Below are positions 34,526-45,734 of a stretch of DNA of 64,000 nucleotides, in pieces (position 1 is the stretch's first letter; every line of letters begins with the position of its first letter). A program made the position numbers and the translations under genes. The stretch is from Pseudomonas parafulva (GTDB lineage: Bacteria; Pseudomonadota; Gammaproteobacteria; Pseudomonadales; Pseudomonadaceae): positions 2,139,001 to 2,203,000 of the forward strand of contig NZ_CP019952.1 of NCBI RefSeq assembly GCF_002021815.1, given 5' to 3'. The notes below the pieces were generated by a model. That model saw only the letters and a program-made list of their open reading frames with translations, searched no databases and had not been told where the DNA came from.

Positions 34526-35800
34526 ATGCAAGCGCCAAAATCCCGTTCTCCCCGTCGCTGGCTCGTCACGCTGCTGATCGTGTTGCTGGTCGCAGTGCTG
34601 GCCTGGTGGCTATGGCCTGCCACGCCAGCCACCGACCAGGCTGCTGGAGGGCCGGGCGGCAAAAGCGGGCGGCCCGGTTTCGGCGGGTCTACTGACCCGG
34701 TCCCGGTGAGGGTGGAACCTGCACGGGTGGGCGATTTCCCGCTTTACTACAAGGCGCTTGGCACGGTGACCGCGACCAATACCGTGAATGTGCGCAGCCG
34801 TGTAGGCGGTGAGCTGGTCAAGATTCACTTCAAGGAAGGGCAGCAGGTAAAGGCCGGTGACTTGCTTGCCGAAATCGACCCGCGTGCCTACCGCATCGCC
34901 CTGCAACAGGCCGAGGGCACCCTGGCCCAGAACCAGGCGCAACTGAAGAATGCCCAGGTCGACGTCGCTCGCTACAAAGGGCTGTATGCCGAGGACAGTA
35001 TCGCCAAGCAAACCCTGGACACCGCTCAGGCACAGGTGGCCCAGTTCCAGGGGCTGGTCAAGACCAACCAGGCACAGGTCAACGATGCGCGCCTGAACCT
35101 TGAATTCACCCAGATTCGCGCGCCGATCAGCGGCCGCGTCGGCCTGCGCCAGCTCGACCTGGGCAACCTGGTGGCCGCCAACGACACCACAGCGCTGGTG
35201 GTGATCACCCAGACCGAGCCGATCAACGTGGCGTTCACGCTGCCGGAAACCGAACTGGGTACCGTTCTTGAACGCTATCGCACCGGCGCCAGCCTGCCTG
35301 TGGAGGCGTGGGATCGGAGCGACAGCAAGCTGCAGGCCACCGGCGTGCTGGGCAGCATCGACAACCAGATCGACACTGCCACTGGCACCCTCAAGTTCAA
35401 GGGCCGTTTCGAGAACAAGGACCTGGCCCTGTTCCCCAACCAGTTCGTCAACGTGCGCCTGCTTGCCGATACGCTCAAGCAGGTGGTGCTGGCGCCAGCC
35501 GCCGCCATTCAGTTCGGTAACGACGGGACGTTCGCCTATGTGATCAACGGCGAAAATACCGTCAACGTGCGCAAGCTGAAGGTCGGCCCCAGCGACGGTG
35601 AAAACAGCGTGATCCTCGACGGCCTGGCGGCCGGTGATCGCCTGGTGCTCGAAGGCACCGACCGCCTGCGTGAAGGCACCAAGGTGGAAGTGGTCGATGA
35701 CAGCGCCCAGGTGCCCACCACGCCAGGCCAGCATTTGCAGGGCCAGGAAAGCAATGCGCCGGGCCAGGCTGATAGCACCGCAGGCAAGGCGGGCGCATGA
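34526..35800 (+). CDS. muxA: MuxA/MdtA-type RND periplasmic adaptor
   Basis: The 424-residue membrane-fusion protein links the RND pump pair to the outer-membrane channel. An N-terminal anchor spans residues 9-27. A Gly-rich linker precedes the barrel-sandwich half ('[30 protein letters not shown]'). The long alpha hairpin (about residues 125-200, '[23 protein letters not shown]') comes next, then the lipoyl half '[18 protein letters not shown]'. The start is ATG 34526; 18 upstream codons lack this pattern. It overlaps muxB by ATGA (35797-35800). The upstream region holds a GGTAAA direct repeat and GCAAAG/CTTTGC inverted pair (34427-34458). Confidence 0.9.
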   Translation: MQAPKSRSPRRWLVTLLIVLLVAVLAWWLWPATPATDQAAGGPGGKSGRPGFGGSTDPVPVRVEPARVGDFPLYYKALGTVTATNTVNVRSRVGGELVKIHFKEGQQVKAGDLLAEIDPRAYRIALQQAEGTLAQNQAQLKNAQVDVARYKGLYAEDSIAKQTLDTAQAQVAQFQGLVKTNQAQVNDARLNLEFTQIRAPISGRVGLRQLDLGNLVAANDTTALVVITQTEPINVAFTLPETELGTVLERYRTGASLPVEAWDRSDSKLQATGVLGSIDNQIDTATGTLKFKGRFENKDLALFPNQFVNVRLLADTLKQVVLAPAAAIQFGNDGTFAYVINGENTVNVRKLKVGPSDGENSVILDGLAAGDRLVLEGTDRLREGTKVEVVDDSAQVPTTPGQHLQGQESNAPGQADSTAGKAGA

Positions 35801-38800
35801 ACCTCTCGCGCCTGTTCATCCTGCGGCCAGTCGCAACGACCTTGACCATGCTGGCCTTGGTGCTGGCCGGTTTGATCGCCTACCGCATGCTGCCTGTCGC
35901 CGCGCTGCCGCAGGTCGATTACCCCACGATTCGCGTCATGACCCTGTACCCCGGGGCAAGCCCCCAGGTGATGACCAGTGCCGTCACCGCGCCACTTGAA
36001 CGTCAGTTCGGCCAGATGCCCGGCCTTGAACAGATGGCCTCGACCAGTTCAGGGGGCGCGTCGGTCCTGACCCTGCGCTTCAACCTGGACATGAACATGG
36101 ACGTGGCCGAGCAGCAAGTGCAGGCCGCGATCAACGCCGCCAGCAACCTGCTGCCCAGCGACCTTCCGGCCCCCCCGGTCTATAACAAGGTCAACCCGGC
36201 CGATACGCCAGTGCTGACGCTGGCCATCTCCAGCAAGACCATGCCGCTGCCCAAGCTCAACGATCTGGTCGACACCCGCGTGGCCCAGAAGCTGGCCCAG
36301 ACCAGCGGGGTGGGCATGGTCAGCATCGCAGGGGGCCAGCGCCAGGCTGTGCGCATCAAGGTCAACGTGGATGCACTGGCGGCCAACGGGCTCAACCTGG
36401 AGGATGTCCGCACACTGATCGGGGCCTCCAACGTCAACCAGCCCAAGGGCAATTTCGATGGCCCTACACGCGTCTCGATGCTCGACGCTAATGACCAACT
36501 GCGCTCGCCCGAGGAATACGCCAACCTCATCCTGGCCTACAACAACGGCGCCCCGCTGCGTTTGAAGGATGTGGCGCAGATCGTCGACGGCGCGGAAAAC
36601 GAACGGCTGGCGGCCTGGGCCAACCAGAATCACGCCGTGCTTCTGAATATTCAGCGTCAGCCAGGTGCCAACGTCATCGAGGTGGTGGACCGCATCAAGG
36701 ACATGCTGCCCTCGATCACCGACAACCTGCCCGCCGGCCTGGACGTGTCCGTGCTCACCGACCGTACCCAGACCATCCGCGCCGCCGTGCGCGACGTTCA
36801 GCATGAACTGCTGATCGCCATCGCCCTGGTGGTAATGGTCACCTTCCTGTTCCTGCGGCGGGTCAGCGCTACGATCATTCCTTCGATCGCCGTGCCGCTG
36901 TCATTGGTCGGCACCTTCGCCGTCATGTACCTGGCAGGGTTTTCCATCAACAACCTCACCCTGATGGCGCTGACCATCGCCACCGGTTTTGTGGTGGACG
37001 ATGCGATCGTGATGCTGGAGAACATTTCACGGCATATCGAGGAAGGCGAAACGCCGCTGCAGGCGGCGCTCAAAGGCGCCAGGCAGATTGGCTTTACCTT
37101 GATTTCGCTGACCTTCTCGCTGATCGCCGTACTGATCCCGCTGTTGTTCATGGCCGATGTAGTAGGGCGCCTGTTCCGGGAGTTCGCCATCACCCTGGCG
37201 GTGGCCATCCTGATTTCCCTGGTGGTCTCGCTGACCCTGACGCCGATGATGTGTGCCCGCCTGCTCAAGCGCGAACCCACCCCAGATGAACAAGGCCGTT
37301 TCTACCGGGCCAGCGGTGCCTGGATCGACTGGTTGATCAAACACTACGCCAGCGCCCTGCAATGGGTACTCAAGCGCCAGCCCCTGACCCTGCTGGTGGC
37401 GGTGGCAAGCCTGGCGTTGACGGTGCTGCTGTACATGGTGGTGCCCAAGGGGTTCTTCCCGGTCCAGGACACGGGCGTCATTCAGGGCATCTCCGAAGCA
37501 CCCCAGTCCACCTCGTTCGCGGCCATGAGCGACCGGCAGCAGGCCCTGAGCCGCGTCATCCTGCAGGACCCTGCCGTGCAGAGCCTCTCGTCCTACATTG
37601 GCGTGGACGGCGACAACGCCACCCTCAACAGCGGCCGTATGCTCATCAACCTCAAGCCACATGGGGAGCGCGATGTCACTGCAAGCGATGTCATCAAGCG
37701 CTTGCAACCCCAGCTCGACAAGCTGGTGGGCATCCGCCTGTTCATGCAGCCGGTGCAGGATTTGAGTATCGAGGACCGGGTCAGCCGCACGCAGTACCAG
37801 TTCACATTGTCATCGCCCGATGCCGAACTGCTGGGGCAGTGGAGTGGCAAACTGGTCCAGGCCCTGAACCTGCGCCCCGAGCTTGCCGATGTGGCCAGTG
37901 ACCTGCAGGAGAATGGCTTGCAGGTGTACCTGGTGATCGACCGGGACATGGCCAGCCGGCTGGGCATCAGCGTGTCGCAGATCACCAACGCGCTCTACGA
38001 TGCCTTCGGCCAGAGGCAGATTTCGACTATCTACACCCAGGCCAGCCAATACCGGGTGGTGCTGCAGTCGCGAGACGCGGCCGTGATCGGTCCCCAGGCA
38101 CTGGAGTCGATCCACGTCAAGGCCAGTGATGGCGGGCAGGTGCGTCTGTCGGCGCTGGCGCGCATCGAGCAGCGCCAGGCGCAGCTGGCCATTTCTCACA
38201 TCGGTCAGTTCCCGGCGGTCACCTTGTCATTCAACCTGGGGCAGGGCGCCTCGCTGGGCAAAGCCGTGCAGGTGATCGAGCAGGTTCAGCAGGACATCGG
38301 CATGCCGTTGGGCATCCAGACCCGGTTCCAGGGCGCGGCGCAGGCGTTCCAGGCATCTCTGTCGAGCACCTTGCTGCTGATTCTCGCGGCGGTGGTGACC
38401 ATGTACATCGTGCTGGGTGTGCTCTATGAGAGCTACATCCACCCGGTGACCATCCTCTCGACGCTGCCTTCGGCTGCCGTGGGCGCCTTGCTGGCGCTGT
38501 TGATCAGTGGCAACGACCTGGGCATGATCGCCATCATCGGCATCATCCTGCTGATCGGTATCGTCAAGAAAAACGCCATCATGATGATCGACTTCGCGCT
38601 CGAAGCCGAACGTCACCAGGGCATGAGCCCGCGCGATGCCATCTACCAGGCCGCGCTGCTGCGGTTCCGGCCAATCCTCATGACCACGCTGGCGGCCCTG
38701 TTCGGAGCCGTGCCGTTGATGTTGGCCACCGGGTCCGGCGCCGAACTGCGCCAACCCCTGGGCCTGGTGATGGTGGGTGGGCTGCTCGTGAGCCAGGTGC

Positions 38801-38892
38801 TGACGCTATTCACCACGCCGGTCATCTACCTGTACTTCGACCGGCTGGGGCGTCGTTTCGGCAAGCGCGACCTGGCGCAGGAACCGGTATGA
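35797..38892 (+). CDS. muxB: MuxB/MdtB-type RND transporter
   Basis: This 1031-residue inner-membrane RND pump subunit is the first of the two different RND proteins. TM4 carries the proton-relay aspartates in '[18 protein letters not shown]'; TM1 and the large periplasmic loop after it ('[38 protein letters not shown]') match MdtB. The C-terminal TM set ends '[21 protein letters not shown]'. MdtB/C and MuxB/C form mixed trimers. It overlaps muxA at the start and lies 31 bp before muxC. Confidence 0.95.
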   Translation: MNLSRLFILRPVATTLTMLALVLAGLIAYRMLPVAALPQVDYPTIRVMTLYPGASPQVMTSAVTAPLERQFGQMPGLEQMASTSSGGASVLTLRFNLDMNMDVAEQQVQAAINAASNLLPSDLPAPPVYNKVNPADTPVLTLAISSKTMPLPKLNDLVDTRVAQKLAQTSGVGMVSIAGGQRQAVRIKVNVDALAANGLNLEDVRTLIGASNVNQPKGNFDGPTRVSMLDANDQLRSPEEYANLILAYNNGAPLRLKDVAQIVDGAENERLAAWANQNHAVLLNIQRQPGANVIEVVDRIKDMLPSITDNLPAGLDVSVLTDRTQTIRAAVRDVQHELLIAIALVVMVTFLFLRRVSATIIPSIAVPLSLVGTFAVMYLAGFSINNLTLMALTIATGFVVDDAIVMLENISRHIEEGETPLQAALKGARQIGFTLISLTFSLIAVLIPLLFMADVVGRLFREFAITLAVAILISLVVSLTLTPMMCARLLKREPTPDEQGRFYRASGAWIDWLIKHYASALQWVLKRQPLTLLVAVASLALTVLLYMVVPKGFFPVQDTGVIQGISEAPQSTSFAAMSDRQQALSRVILQDPAVQSLSSYIGVDGDNATLNSGRMLINLKPHGERDVTASDVIKRLQPQLDKLVGIRLFMQPVQDLSIEDRVSRTQYQFTLSSPDAELLGQWSGKLVQALNLRPELADVASDLQENGLQVYLVIDRDMASRLGISVSQITNALYDAFGQRQISTIYTQASQYRVVLQSRDAAVIGPQALESIHVKASDGGQVRLSALARIEQRQAQLAISHIGQFPAVTLSFNLGQGASLGKAVQVIEQVQQDIGMPLGIQTRFQGAAQAFQASLSSTLLLILAAVVTMYIVLGVLYESYIHPVTILSTLPSAAVGALLALLISGNDLGMIAIIGIILLIGIVKKNAIMMIDFALEAERHQGMSPRDAIYQAALLRFRPILMTTLAALFGAVPLMLATGSGAELRQPLGLVMVGGLLVSQVLTLFTTPVIYLYFDRLGRRFGKRDLAQEPV

Positions 38893-38923
38893 ATACGCGC
38901 AGCGCTTCAGTAGGGGCGGCCCG

Positions 38924-41900
38924 ATGAACCTGTCTGCGCCATTCATCCGCAGGCCCGTGGCAACCATGCTGTTGAGCCTGGCGATCATGCTGCTGGGCGC
39001 GGTCAGCTTCGGTCTGTTGCCGGTCTCGCCGCTGCCGCAGATGGATTTCCCGGTGATCGTGGTGTCGGCCAACCTGCCGGGTGCGAGCCCCGAAGTCATG
39101 GCCTCGACCGTGGCAACGCCGCTTGAGCGCAAGCTGGGCAGCATTGCCGGGGTTACCACATTGACCAGCAGTTCCAACCAGGGCTCAACGCGGGTCATCA
39201 TTGGCTTTGAACTTGGCCGAGACATCGACGGCGCTGCGCGCGAGGTGCAGGCTGCAATCAATGCCACCCGCAATCTGCTGCCCAGCGGCATGCGCAGCAT
39301 GCCGACCTACAAGAAGATCAATCCGTCCCAGGCGCCGGTCATGGTCCTGTCGCTGACCTCCAGTGTGCTGCAGAAAGGGCAGCTGTACGATTTGGCCGAT
39401 ACCATCCTGTCCCAAAGCCTGGCCCAGGTGCCGGGCGTGGGCGAGGTGCAGATCGGTGGCAGTTCGCTGCCGGCCGTGCGCATTTCGGTCGAGCCACAGT
39501 TGCTGAACCAGTACGGCCTGGCGCTGGACGAGGTGCGTACCGCGGTGGCCAATGCCAACCAGCGCCGGCCCATGGGTTTTGTCGAGGATGCCGAGCGCAA
39601 TTGGCAGGTGCGGGCCAACGACCAGTTGGAAAGCGCCAAGGATTACGGGCCGCTCGTGATTCGCCAGGAGAACGGCACGGTTCTTCGGCTATCGGATGTG
39701 GCAACCATCACCGATGGCGTCGAAAACCGCTACAACAGTGGCTTTTTCAATGACCAGAGCGCGGTATTGCTGGTCGTGAACCGGCAGGCAGGTGCCAACA
39801 TCATTGCCACTGTGGAGCAGATCAAGTCGCAGTTGCCTGCCCTGCAATCGCTACTTCCGGCGAGCGTCGAGCTGAACGTGGCCATGGACCGTTCGCCGGT
39901 GATCAAGGCCACACTCAAGGAGGCGGAGCATACCTTGCTGATCGCCGTGGTGCTGGTAATCCTGGTGGTCTACCTGTTCCTCGGCAGCCTGCGTGCTTCA
40001 CTGATTCCCAGCCTGGCGGTGCCGGTGTCGCTGGTTGGCACCTTCGCGGTCATGTACCTGTGCGGCTTCTCGCTCAACAACTTGTCGCTGATGGCGCTGA
40101 TCCTGGCGACCGGCCTTGTGGTGGACGATGCCATTGTCGTGCTGGAGAACATCTCCCGGCATATCGAGGACGGGCAGCCACCGATGAAGGCGGCCTTCCT
40201 GGGCGCCAAGGAGGTCGGCTTCACCCTCCTGTCGATGAACGTGTCACTGGTGGCCGTGTTCGTGTCGATCCTGTTCATGGGCGGCATCGTGCGCAGCTTG
40301 TTCCAGGAATTTTCCATCACCCTGGCGGCCGCCATCATGGTTTCGTTGCTGGTGTCGCTAACCCTTACCCCCATGCTGTGTGCCCGTTGGCTGACTGCGC
40401 ACCAGGCCGAACAGACTCGCCTGCAACGGTGGAGCGATGCCGTGCACCGGCGCATGGTTGCCGGCTATGACCGCAGCCTGGGCTGGGCGCTGCGGCATCG
40501 GCGCCTGACCCTGATCAGCCTGCTGGTGACCATTGCGGTCAACGTGGCGCTGTACGTCGTGGTGCCCAAGACACTGATGCCCCAGCAGGATACCGGCCAG
40601 CTCATGGGTTTCATCCGCGGTGATGACGGCCTGTCGTTCAGCGTCATGCAGCCCAAGATGGAAACCTACCGGCGCGCCTTGCTGGCAGACCCTGCCGTAC
40701 AGAGTGTTGCAGGCTTCATCGGCGGCAACAGCGGTACCAACAACGCCATGGTGCTGGTCAGGCTCAAGCCCATCAGCGAACGCAAGCTCGATGCCCAGAA
40801 GGTGATCGAACGCCTGCGTAAGGAAATGCCCAAGGTGCCTGGCGGGCGGCTGTTCCTGATGGCCGATCAGGACTTGCAACTGGGCGGTGGCGGGCGTGAT
40901 CAATCGTCCTCGCAGTACCTGTATACCTTGCAGAGCGGCGACCTGGCAGCCTTGCGCCAGTGGTTCCCCAAGGTCGTCGCGGCCATGCGCGCCTTGCCCG
41001 AGCTGACCGCCATCGACGCACGCGACGGGGCGGGCACCCAGCAGGTGACGCTGGTGGTGGACCGCGACCAGGCCAAGCGCCTGGGCATCGACATGCAGAT
41101 GGTCACCACCGTGCTGAACAATGCCTACAGCCAGCGGCAGATCTCCACCATCTATGACAGCCTCAACCAATATCAGGTAGTGCTGGAGATCAACCCGAAG
41201 TATGCCTGGGATCCCAGTACGCTGGAGCAGGTGCAGGTGATTACCGCCGAGGGCGCACGGGTGCCGCTGTCGACCATCGCGCACTATGAGAACAGCCTGG
41301 CCAACGACCGGGTCAGCCACGAAGACCAGTTCGCCTCCGAGGACATCGCCTTCGACGTCGCCGAAGGCTACAGCACCGACCAGGCGCTGGCGGCAGTCGA
41401 GCGTGCCGTGGCCAAGCTCGGCCTTCCGGAAGGGGTGATCGCCAAGCTTGGCGGCACCGCCGATGCCTTCACCAAGACCGCACAGGGGCAGCCCTTCATG
41501 ATTCTAGGCGCACTGGTGCTTGTGTACCTGGTACTCGGGATTCTGTACGAGAGCTACATCCACCCCCTGACCATCTTGTCCACGCTGCCCTCGGCCGGCG
41601 TCGGTGCCTTGTTGGCGCTGTATGTGACCGGTGGCGAATTCAGCTTGATCTCCCTGCTGGGGCTGTTCCTGTTGATCGGGGTGGTAAAGAAAAATGCCAT
41701 CTTAATGATCGACCTGGCCCTGCAACTTGAACGTCACCAGGGGCTGTCGCCTGAGGAATCCATTCGCCGCGCATGCCTGCTGCGCCTGCGCCCAATCCTG
41801 ATGACGACGCTGGCGGCCATTCTCGGCGCCTTGCCTCTGCTGCTGAGCCAGGCAGAAGGGGCGGAGATGCGTCAGCCGCTGGGGCTGACCATCATCGGCG

Positions 41901-42031
41901 GCCTGGTCTTCAGCCAGGTCCTGACCCTCTACACGACGCCTGTGGTCTATCTGTATCTGGACCGCTTGCGTCACCGCTACAACCGTTGGCGCGGTGTGCG
42001 CACCGACGCGGCCTTGGAAAACCCGCTATGA
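38924..42031 (+). CDS. muxC: MuxC/MdtC-type RND transporter
   Basis: The 1035-residue second RND subunit has the TM4 'TGLVVDDAIVVLENISRH' aspartate pair and the C-terminal 'GVVKKNAILMIDLALQLERHQGLSP' motif. It is clearly a paralogue of the adjacent muxB, as expected for a heteromeric MdtBC-type pump. In the P. aeruginosa MuxABC-OpmB system the pump exports novobiocin, aztreonam, macrolides and others; the substrate range here is not known. An AGGGGCGG SD is present, and its stop overlaps opmB (ATGA). Confidence 0.95.
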   Translation: MNLSAPFIRRPVATMLLSLAIMLLGAVSFGLLPVSPLPQMDFPVIVVSANLPGASPEVMASTVATPLERKLGSIAGVTTLTSSSNQGSTRVIIGFELGRDIDGAAREVQAAINATRNLLPSGMRSMPTYKKINPSQAPVMVLSLTSSVLQKGQLYDLADTILSQSLAQVPGVGEVQIGGSSLPAVRISVEPQLLNQYGLALDEVRTAVANANQRRPMGFVEDAERNWQVRANDQLESAKDYGPLVIRQENGTVLRLSDVATITDGVENRYNSGFFNDQSAVLLVVNRQAGANIIATVEQIKSQLPALQSLLPASVELNVAMDRSPVIKATLKEAEHTLLIAVVLVILVVYLFLGSLRASLIPSLAVPVSLVGTFAVMYLCGFSLNNLSLMALILATGLVVDDAIVVLENISRHIEDGQPPMKAAFLGAKEVGFTLLSMNVSLVAVFVSILFMGGIVRSLFQEFSITLAAAIMVSLLVSLTLTPMLCARWLTAHQAEQTRLQRWSDAVHRRMVAGYDRSLGWALRHRRLTLISLLVTIAVNVALYVVVPKTLMPQQDTGQLMGFIRGDDGLSFSVMQPKMETYRRALLADPAVQSVAGFIGGNSGTNNAMVLVRLKPISERKLDAQKVIERLRKEMPKVPGGRLFLMADQDLQLGGGGRDQSSSQYLYTLQSGDLAALRQWFPKVVAAMRALPELTAIDARDGAGTQQVTLVVDRDQAKRLGIDMQMVTTVLNNAYSQRQISTIYDSLNQYQVVLEINPKYAWDPSTLEQVQVITAEGARVPLSTIAHYENSLANDRVSHEDQFASEDIAFDVAEGYSTDQALAAVERAVAKLGLPEGVIAKLGGTADAFTKTAQGQPFMILGALVLVYLVLGILYESYIHPLTILSTLPSAGVGALLALYVTGGEFSLISLLGLFLLIGVVKKNAILMIDLALQLERHQGLSPEESIRRACLLRLRPILMTTLAAILGALPLLLSQAEGAEMRQPLGLTIIGGLVFSQVLTLYTTPVVYLYLDRLRHRYNRWRGVRTDAALENPL

Positions 42032-43515
42032 CTTTTGCCCAGACTCCGCTTCATCGTGCCCTGCAAGTGCTCAGCCGTGTTCGCGGCTCGCGTTTGCTGG
42101 GGGCAGCCTTGGGGGCCGCCTTGCTCAGCGCCTGTACATTGGCCCCGGACTACCACCGTCCGGAAATGACCGGCACGGCGCAATTCAAGCATGCCGAAGG
42201 CTGGACGCAGGCAACGCCTTCTGACGCCATCGCCCGTGGTGCCTGGTGGGAGATCTATGGCGACGCGCAACTCAACGCACTGGTCGATGAGCTCAATCGC
42301 AACAACCAGAGTGTGGCGCAAGCCGAGGCGCAGTATCGCCAGGCCCAGGCGCTGGTGCGCAGCAGCCGCGCCGGACTGTTTCCAAGTCTCGACCTGAGCG
42401 TGGCCAAGAACCGCTCGGCCCAGGGCACTGGCAGTTCCAGCTCAAGCCTGTCCAATAACAGCAGCGGCATTCGGGACACTTACAACGCCCAGTTGGGAGT
42501 CAGCTGGGAAATCGACTTGTGGGGTAAGTTGCGCGAGACGCTCAATGCCAACCAGGCCAGTGCTCAGGCCAGCCTGGCCGACCTTGCCGCCATGCGCTTG
42601 AGCCAGCAGTCGGAGCTGGTGCAGAACTACCTGCAACTGCGCGTCATCGACGAGCAGAAGCGCCTGCTGCAAGCCACGGTGGCCGCCTACGAGCGCTCGC
42701 TGCGGATGAATCAGAACCAATACCGCGCAGGTATCGCCGGCCCCGACGCGGTGGCCCAGGCGCGCACCCAGCTCAAGAGCACCGAGGCTGACCTGATCGA
42801 CCTGATCTGGCAGCGCGCCCAGTTCGAGAACGCTATTGCCGTGCTGCTGGGCAAGACGCCTGCGCAATTTGCCCTGGCCGACAGCCAGGCGATTCCTGCA
42901 TTGCCGCAAATTCCGGTGGCGCTGCCATCGCAACTGCTCGAGCGGCGGCCCGACATCGCCGCTGCCGAGCGCAATGTGATGGCTGCCAACGCCAATATCG
43001 GCGTATCGCGCGCGGCCTATTTTCCGGATCTTAGCCTGAGCCTTAACGGCGGTTACTCGAGCAGCAGCTTCAACAACTGGATCGAGTTGCCCAACCGTTA
43101 CTGGTCGGTCGGACCACAGCTTGCGCTCACCCTGTTCGATGCAGGCAGGCGCAACGCCGAGGTGGACCGTACCGTAGCCGTATATGATCAGACGGTCGCC
43201 CAGTACCGCCAGACCGTGCTGGATGGTTTCAAGGAGGTGGAGAACCTGCTGGTGCAACTGAAGGTGTACGGGGACGAAGCCGTGGTGCGCCAGGAGGCCC
43301 TGGAGGCCGCCCGCGAATCGCTGCGGCTTACGGAAAATCAATACAAGGCCGGCTTGATCGGTTATCTGGATGTGGTCAATGTTCAGGCCACCGCGCTGAG
43401 CAACGAGCGCAGTGTGCTCAACCTGTTGCAGGGCCGCTTGGTTGCCAGTGTCCAATTGGTGGCAGCGCTGGGCGGTGGCTGGGATGCACGAGGGGCGTTC
43501 GCCGACCAGGATTGA
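42028..43515 (+). CDS. opmB: OpmB-type outer-membrane efflux lipoprotein (NodT/OprM family)
   Basis: The 495-residue TolC-like channel protein has a lipoprotein signal with Cys36 in 'ALLSACTLAPDYHRPEM'. Two repeated outer-membrane-efflux helical units are visible: 'LNALVDELNRNNQSVAQAEAQYRQAQALVRSSRAGLFPSLDLS' and the second 'LLERRPDIAAAERNVMAANANIGVSRAAYFPDLSLSLNGGYSSS'. It assembles as a trimer in the outer membrane with muxA and the RND pair. It is the last gene of the operon, coupled to muxC by ATGA. A perfect hairpin (43531-43563) follows. A start far upstream inside muxC was rejected. Confidence 0.93.
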   Translation: MTFAQTPLHRALQVLSRVRGSRLLGAALGAALLSACTLAPDYHRPEMTGTAQFKHAEGWTQATPSDAIARGAWWEIYGDAQLNALVDELNRNNQSVAQAEAQYRQAQALVRSSRAGLFPSLDLSVAKNRSAQGTGSSSSSLSNNSSGIRDTYNAQLGVSWEIDLWGKLRETLNANQASAQASLADLAAMRLSQQSELVQNYLQLRVIDEQKRLLQATVAAYERSLRMNQNQYRAGIAGPDAVAQARTQLKSTEADLIDLIWQRAQFENAIAVLLGKTPAQFALADSQAIPALPQIPVALPSQLLERRPDIAAAERNVMAANANIGVSRAAYFPDLSLSLNGGYSSSSFNNWIELPNRYWSVGPQLALTLFDAGRRNAEVDRTVAVYDQTVAQYRQTVLDGFKEVENLLVQLKVYGDEAVVRQEALEAARESLRLTENQYKAGLIGYLDVVNVQATALSNERSVLNLLQGRLVASVQLVAALGGGWDARGAFADQD

Positions 43516-43530
43516 TGCGTAACCTTTGAC

Positions 43531-43563
43531 CCATGTCGACGTACAGACCTACCGTCGACATGG
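43531..43563 (+). terminator. hairpin after the mux operon
   Basis: A perfect 11-bp stem (CCATGTCGACG at 43531-43541, CGTCGACATGG at 43553-43563) with an 11-base loop begins 15 bp after the opmB stop. No T-tract follows, so it may terminate with help of a factor or protect the 3' end of the long operon mRNA. It also lies upstream of the MHYT gene, so an operator role is possible. Confidence 0.5.
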
Positions 43564-43661
43564 CCATTTGATATGCCGAAACACCGTGCGTTTTACCAAA
43601 GCTTGAGTACAATGGTCGGCCTTTCGTGCCTACCTCTGCCGGCTCCTTGGTACTTCGCAAA

Positions 43662-45734
43662 ATGCTGACCGCTAGCTACTCCTCTTCGCTGGTGTTGATT
43701 TCCTTGTGCGTGGCCATCCTGGCGTCCTACACGGCCCTGGACCTTGCTGGACGTATTGCCACCGCCAGGGGGTATGCCGCCTCGCTGTGGATGATCGGCG
43801 GGGCGCTGGCCATGGGAACCGGCATCTGGTCGATGCATTTTGTCGGCATGCTCGCCTTGCAGCTGCCAATCGAGCTGGGCTATGACCTGACGTTGACCGC
43901 ATGCTCGCTGCTGATCGCGGTGCTGTCCTCGGGCTTCGCCCTCTGGCTGGTCAGCCAGCCCAGCTTGCCCGCCCTGCAGCTTGCCCTCGGCGCGCTCATC
44001 ATGGGAGCCGGTATCGCCAGCATGCATTACACCGGCATGGCAGCGCTGCGCATGACACCCGGCATCGACTACGACCCGAGCCTGTTTCTGGCTTCGCTGC
44101 TGATCGCGGTGGGCGCTTCGGCGGCGGCGTTGTGGATCGCGTTCCGGCTGCGCAGACAGACCCCCTACGTGCGTCAAATCCGTGGGCTGGCAGCGGTGCT
44201 CATGGGGATCGCCATCGTCGGCATGCACTACACCGGTATGGCGGCCGCTGGGTTTCCCAAGGGCAGTTTCTGCGGTGCGCTGCCCGATGGCCTTGAGGGG
44301 GATGGCCTGGTATCGCTTGTCCTGATCACGACCTTTGCGGTGCTGCTGGTGGCTTTGCTGACCTCCGTGCTGGACGCGCGCCTCGAGGCCCGCACGGCGG
44401 CGCTGGCCAGGTCGCTGACCCTGGCCAACCAGGAGCTGACTCAGCTGGCATTGCACGACACGCTTACAGGCCTGCCCAATCGCAGCCTGCTGGCTGACCG
44501 CATCGAACTGGCCATCGCCAAGGTAGCAGAGCAGGGCGGTTGCTTTGCGCTGATGTTCATTGATCTGGACGGGTTCAAGCCGGTCAACGATGCCTTTGGC
44601 CATCATGCCGGAGACCTGCTGCTCAAAGCTGTGGCGACGCGATTGCGCGGGCACCTGCACAGCCAGGACACACTGGCGCGCATCGGCGGGGATGAGTTTG
44701 TGCTGCTGGTCGAGTTGCAGGACCCGAGCGATGCCATGAACGTTGCCATCAAGCAGGTGAACCTGGTCTCACGGCCTTTCAAGGTGGCTGAGCATGACCT
44801 GCAGCTTTCGGCCAGCCTGGGTATCGTCCTGTACCCCGGCAACGGTCAGGACCAGCACGAACTGCTGCGCAACGCCGACGCTGCCATGTATCACGCCAAG
44901 CGGGTAGGCAAGAATGGCTACAGCTTTTTCGACGCCTCGATGAACAGCAATGCCCGGCAGCAGTTGCAGTTGGTGCAGGATTTGCGCCTGGCAGTGGCGG
45001 CGGGGCAATTTCGTCTGCATTACCAACCCAAGTTCGACGCCAAACAGTGTCAACCGATCGGCGCCGAGGCGCTGCTGCGTTGGGAGCATCCGCAGCACGG
45101 GCTCTTGGGCCCTGACCGTTTCATCAGCCTTGCGGAAAAGACCGGCCTGATCATTTCCATCGGTGACTGGGTATTGGACGAAGCATGTCGCCAGATGCGC
45201 CTGTGGCTGGATGAAGGTATCGAGGGTTGGCGGATCGCGGTCAACCTGTCGGCCATCCAGTTTTGCCACGCGGGGCTGCTCGATAGCGTGGCGCGCGCTC
45301 TGGAACGCCATGCAGTGCCCGCCAACTGCCTGACATTGGAGATCACCGAAACCACGGCGATGTCGGACGTGGAGGTGAGCCTGACTGTCCTTCAGCAGCT
45401 TTCGGACATGGGCGTAGACCTGTCAATTGACGACTTTGGTACAGGTTATTCCAGCCTGATGTACCTCAAGCGCTTGCCGGCCAACGAGCTGAAAATCGAT
45501 CGAGGCTTTGTACGCGAGCTGGAGGATGAGGGTGAGGATGCGGCCATCGTGTCGGCCATCGTAGCATTGGGCCGCGCACTGGGGCTGCGAATCGTTGCAG
45601 AAGGGGTCGAGACCTCCGGTCAGCAAGCCTTCCTGACGCGGCTGGGCTGCGATGCGCTTCAGGGCTACCTGCTCGGCCGACCCGTGCCGGCCGAGCAGTT
45701 GCTGGAGTCGAGCCCTGGCCCGGCCATGGGTTAA
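43662..45734 (+). CDS. MHYT-GGDEF-EAL cyclic-di-GMP enzyme, MucR/YkoW type
   Basis: The 690-residue membrane protein has an MHYT sensor of about seven helices (residues 1-250) with three HY/HF motifs: 'WSMHFVGM' (57-64), 'SMHYTGMAAL' and 'GMHYTGMAAAG'. These are thought to bind a metal, possibly copper. A GGDEF domain follows with intact GGDEF at 342-346, then an EAL domain with intact EAL at 469-471 and 'DFGTGYSSLMYLKRLPANELKIDRGFV'. Both synthesis and breakdown of cyclic di-GMP are therefore possible. MucR of P. aeruginosa has the same layout and affects alginate and biofilm. A GTG at 43626 is an alternative start. Its stop overlaps the convergent DUF1652 stop by 4 bp (TTAA). Confidence 0.9.
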   Translation: MLTASYSSSLVLISLCVAILASYTALDLAGRIATARGYAASLWMIGGALAMGTGIWSMHFVGMLALQLPIELGYDLTLTACSLLIAVLSSGFALWLVSQPSLPALQLALGALIMGAGIASMHYTGMAALRMTPGIDYDPSLFLASLLIAVGASAAALWIAFRLRRQTPYVRQIRGLAAVLMGIAIVGMHYTGMAAAGFPKGSFCGALPDGLEGDGLVSLVLITTFAVLLVALLTSVLDARLEARTAALARSLTLANQELTQLALHDTLTGLPNRSLLADRIELAIAKVAEQGGCFALMFIDLDGFKPVNDAFGHHAGDLLLKAVATRLRGHLHSQDTLARIGGDEFVLLVELQDPSDAMNVAIKQVNLVSRPFKVAEHDLQLSASLGIVLYPGNGQDQHELLRNADAAMYHAKRVGKNGYSFFDASMNSNARQQLQLVQDLRLAVAAGQFRLHYQPKFDAKQCQPIGAEALLRWEHPQHGLLGPDRFISLAEKTGLIISIGDWVLDEACRQMRLWLDEGIEGWRIAVNLSAIQFCHAGLLDSVARALERHAVPANCLTLEITETTAMSDVEVSLTVLQQLSDMGVDLSIDDFGTGYSSLMYLKRLPANELKIDRGFVRELEDEGEDAAIVSAIVALGRALGLRIVAEGVETSGQQAFLTRLGCDALQGYLLGRPVPAEQLLESSPGPAMG

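Noticed and set aside
34610..35734. 374-codon minus-strand frame over muxA
   Set aside because: Antisense to a fully recognisable membrane-fusion protein; no independent start or SD.
41773..42027. Extended N-terminus of opmB
   Set aside because: This stretch lies inside muxC in another frame. The ATGA-coupled ATG at 42028 gives a standard lipoprotein signal, so the extension is not real.
42442..43455. 337-codon minus-strand frame over opmB
   Set aside because: Antisense shadow of the outer-membrane channel gene.
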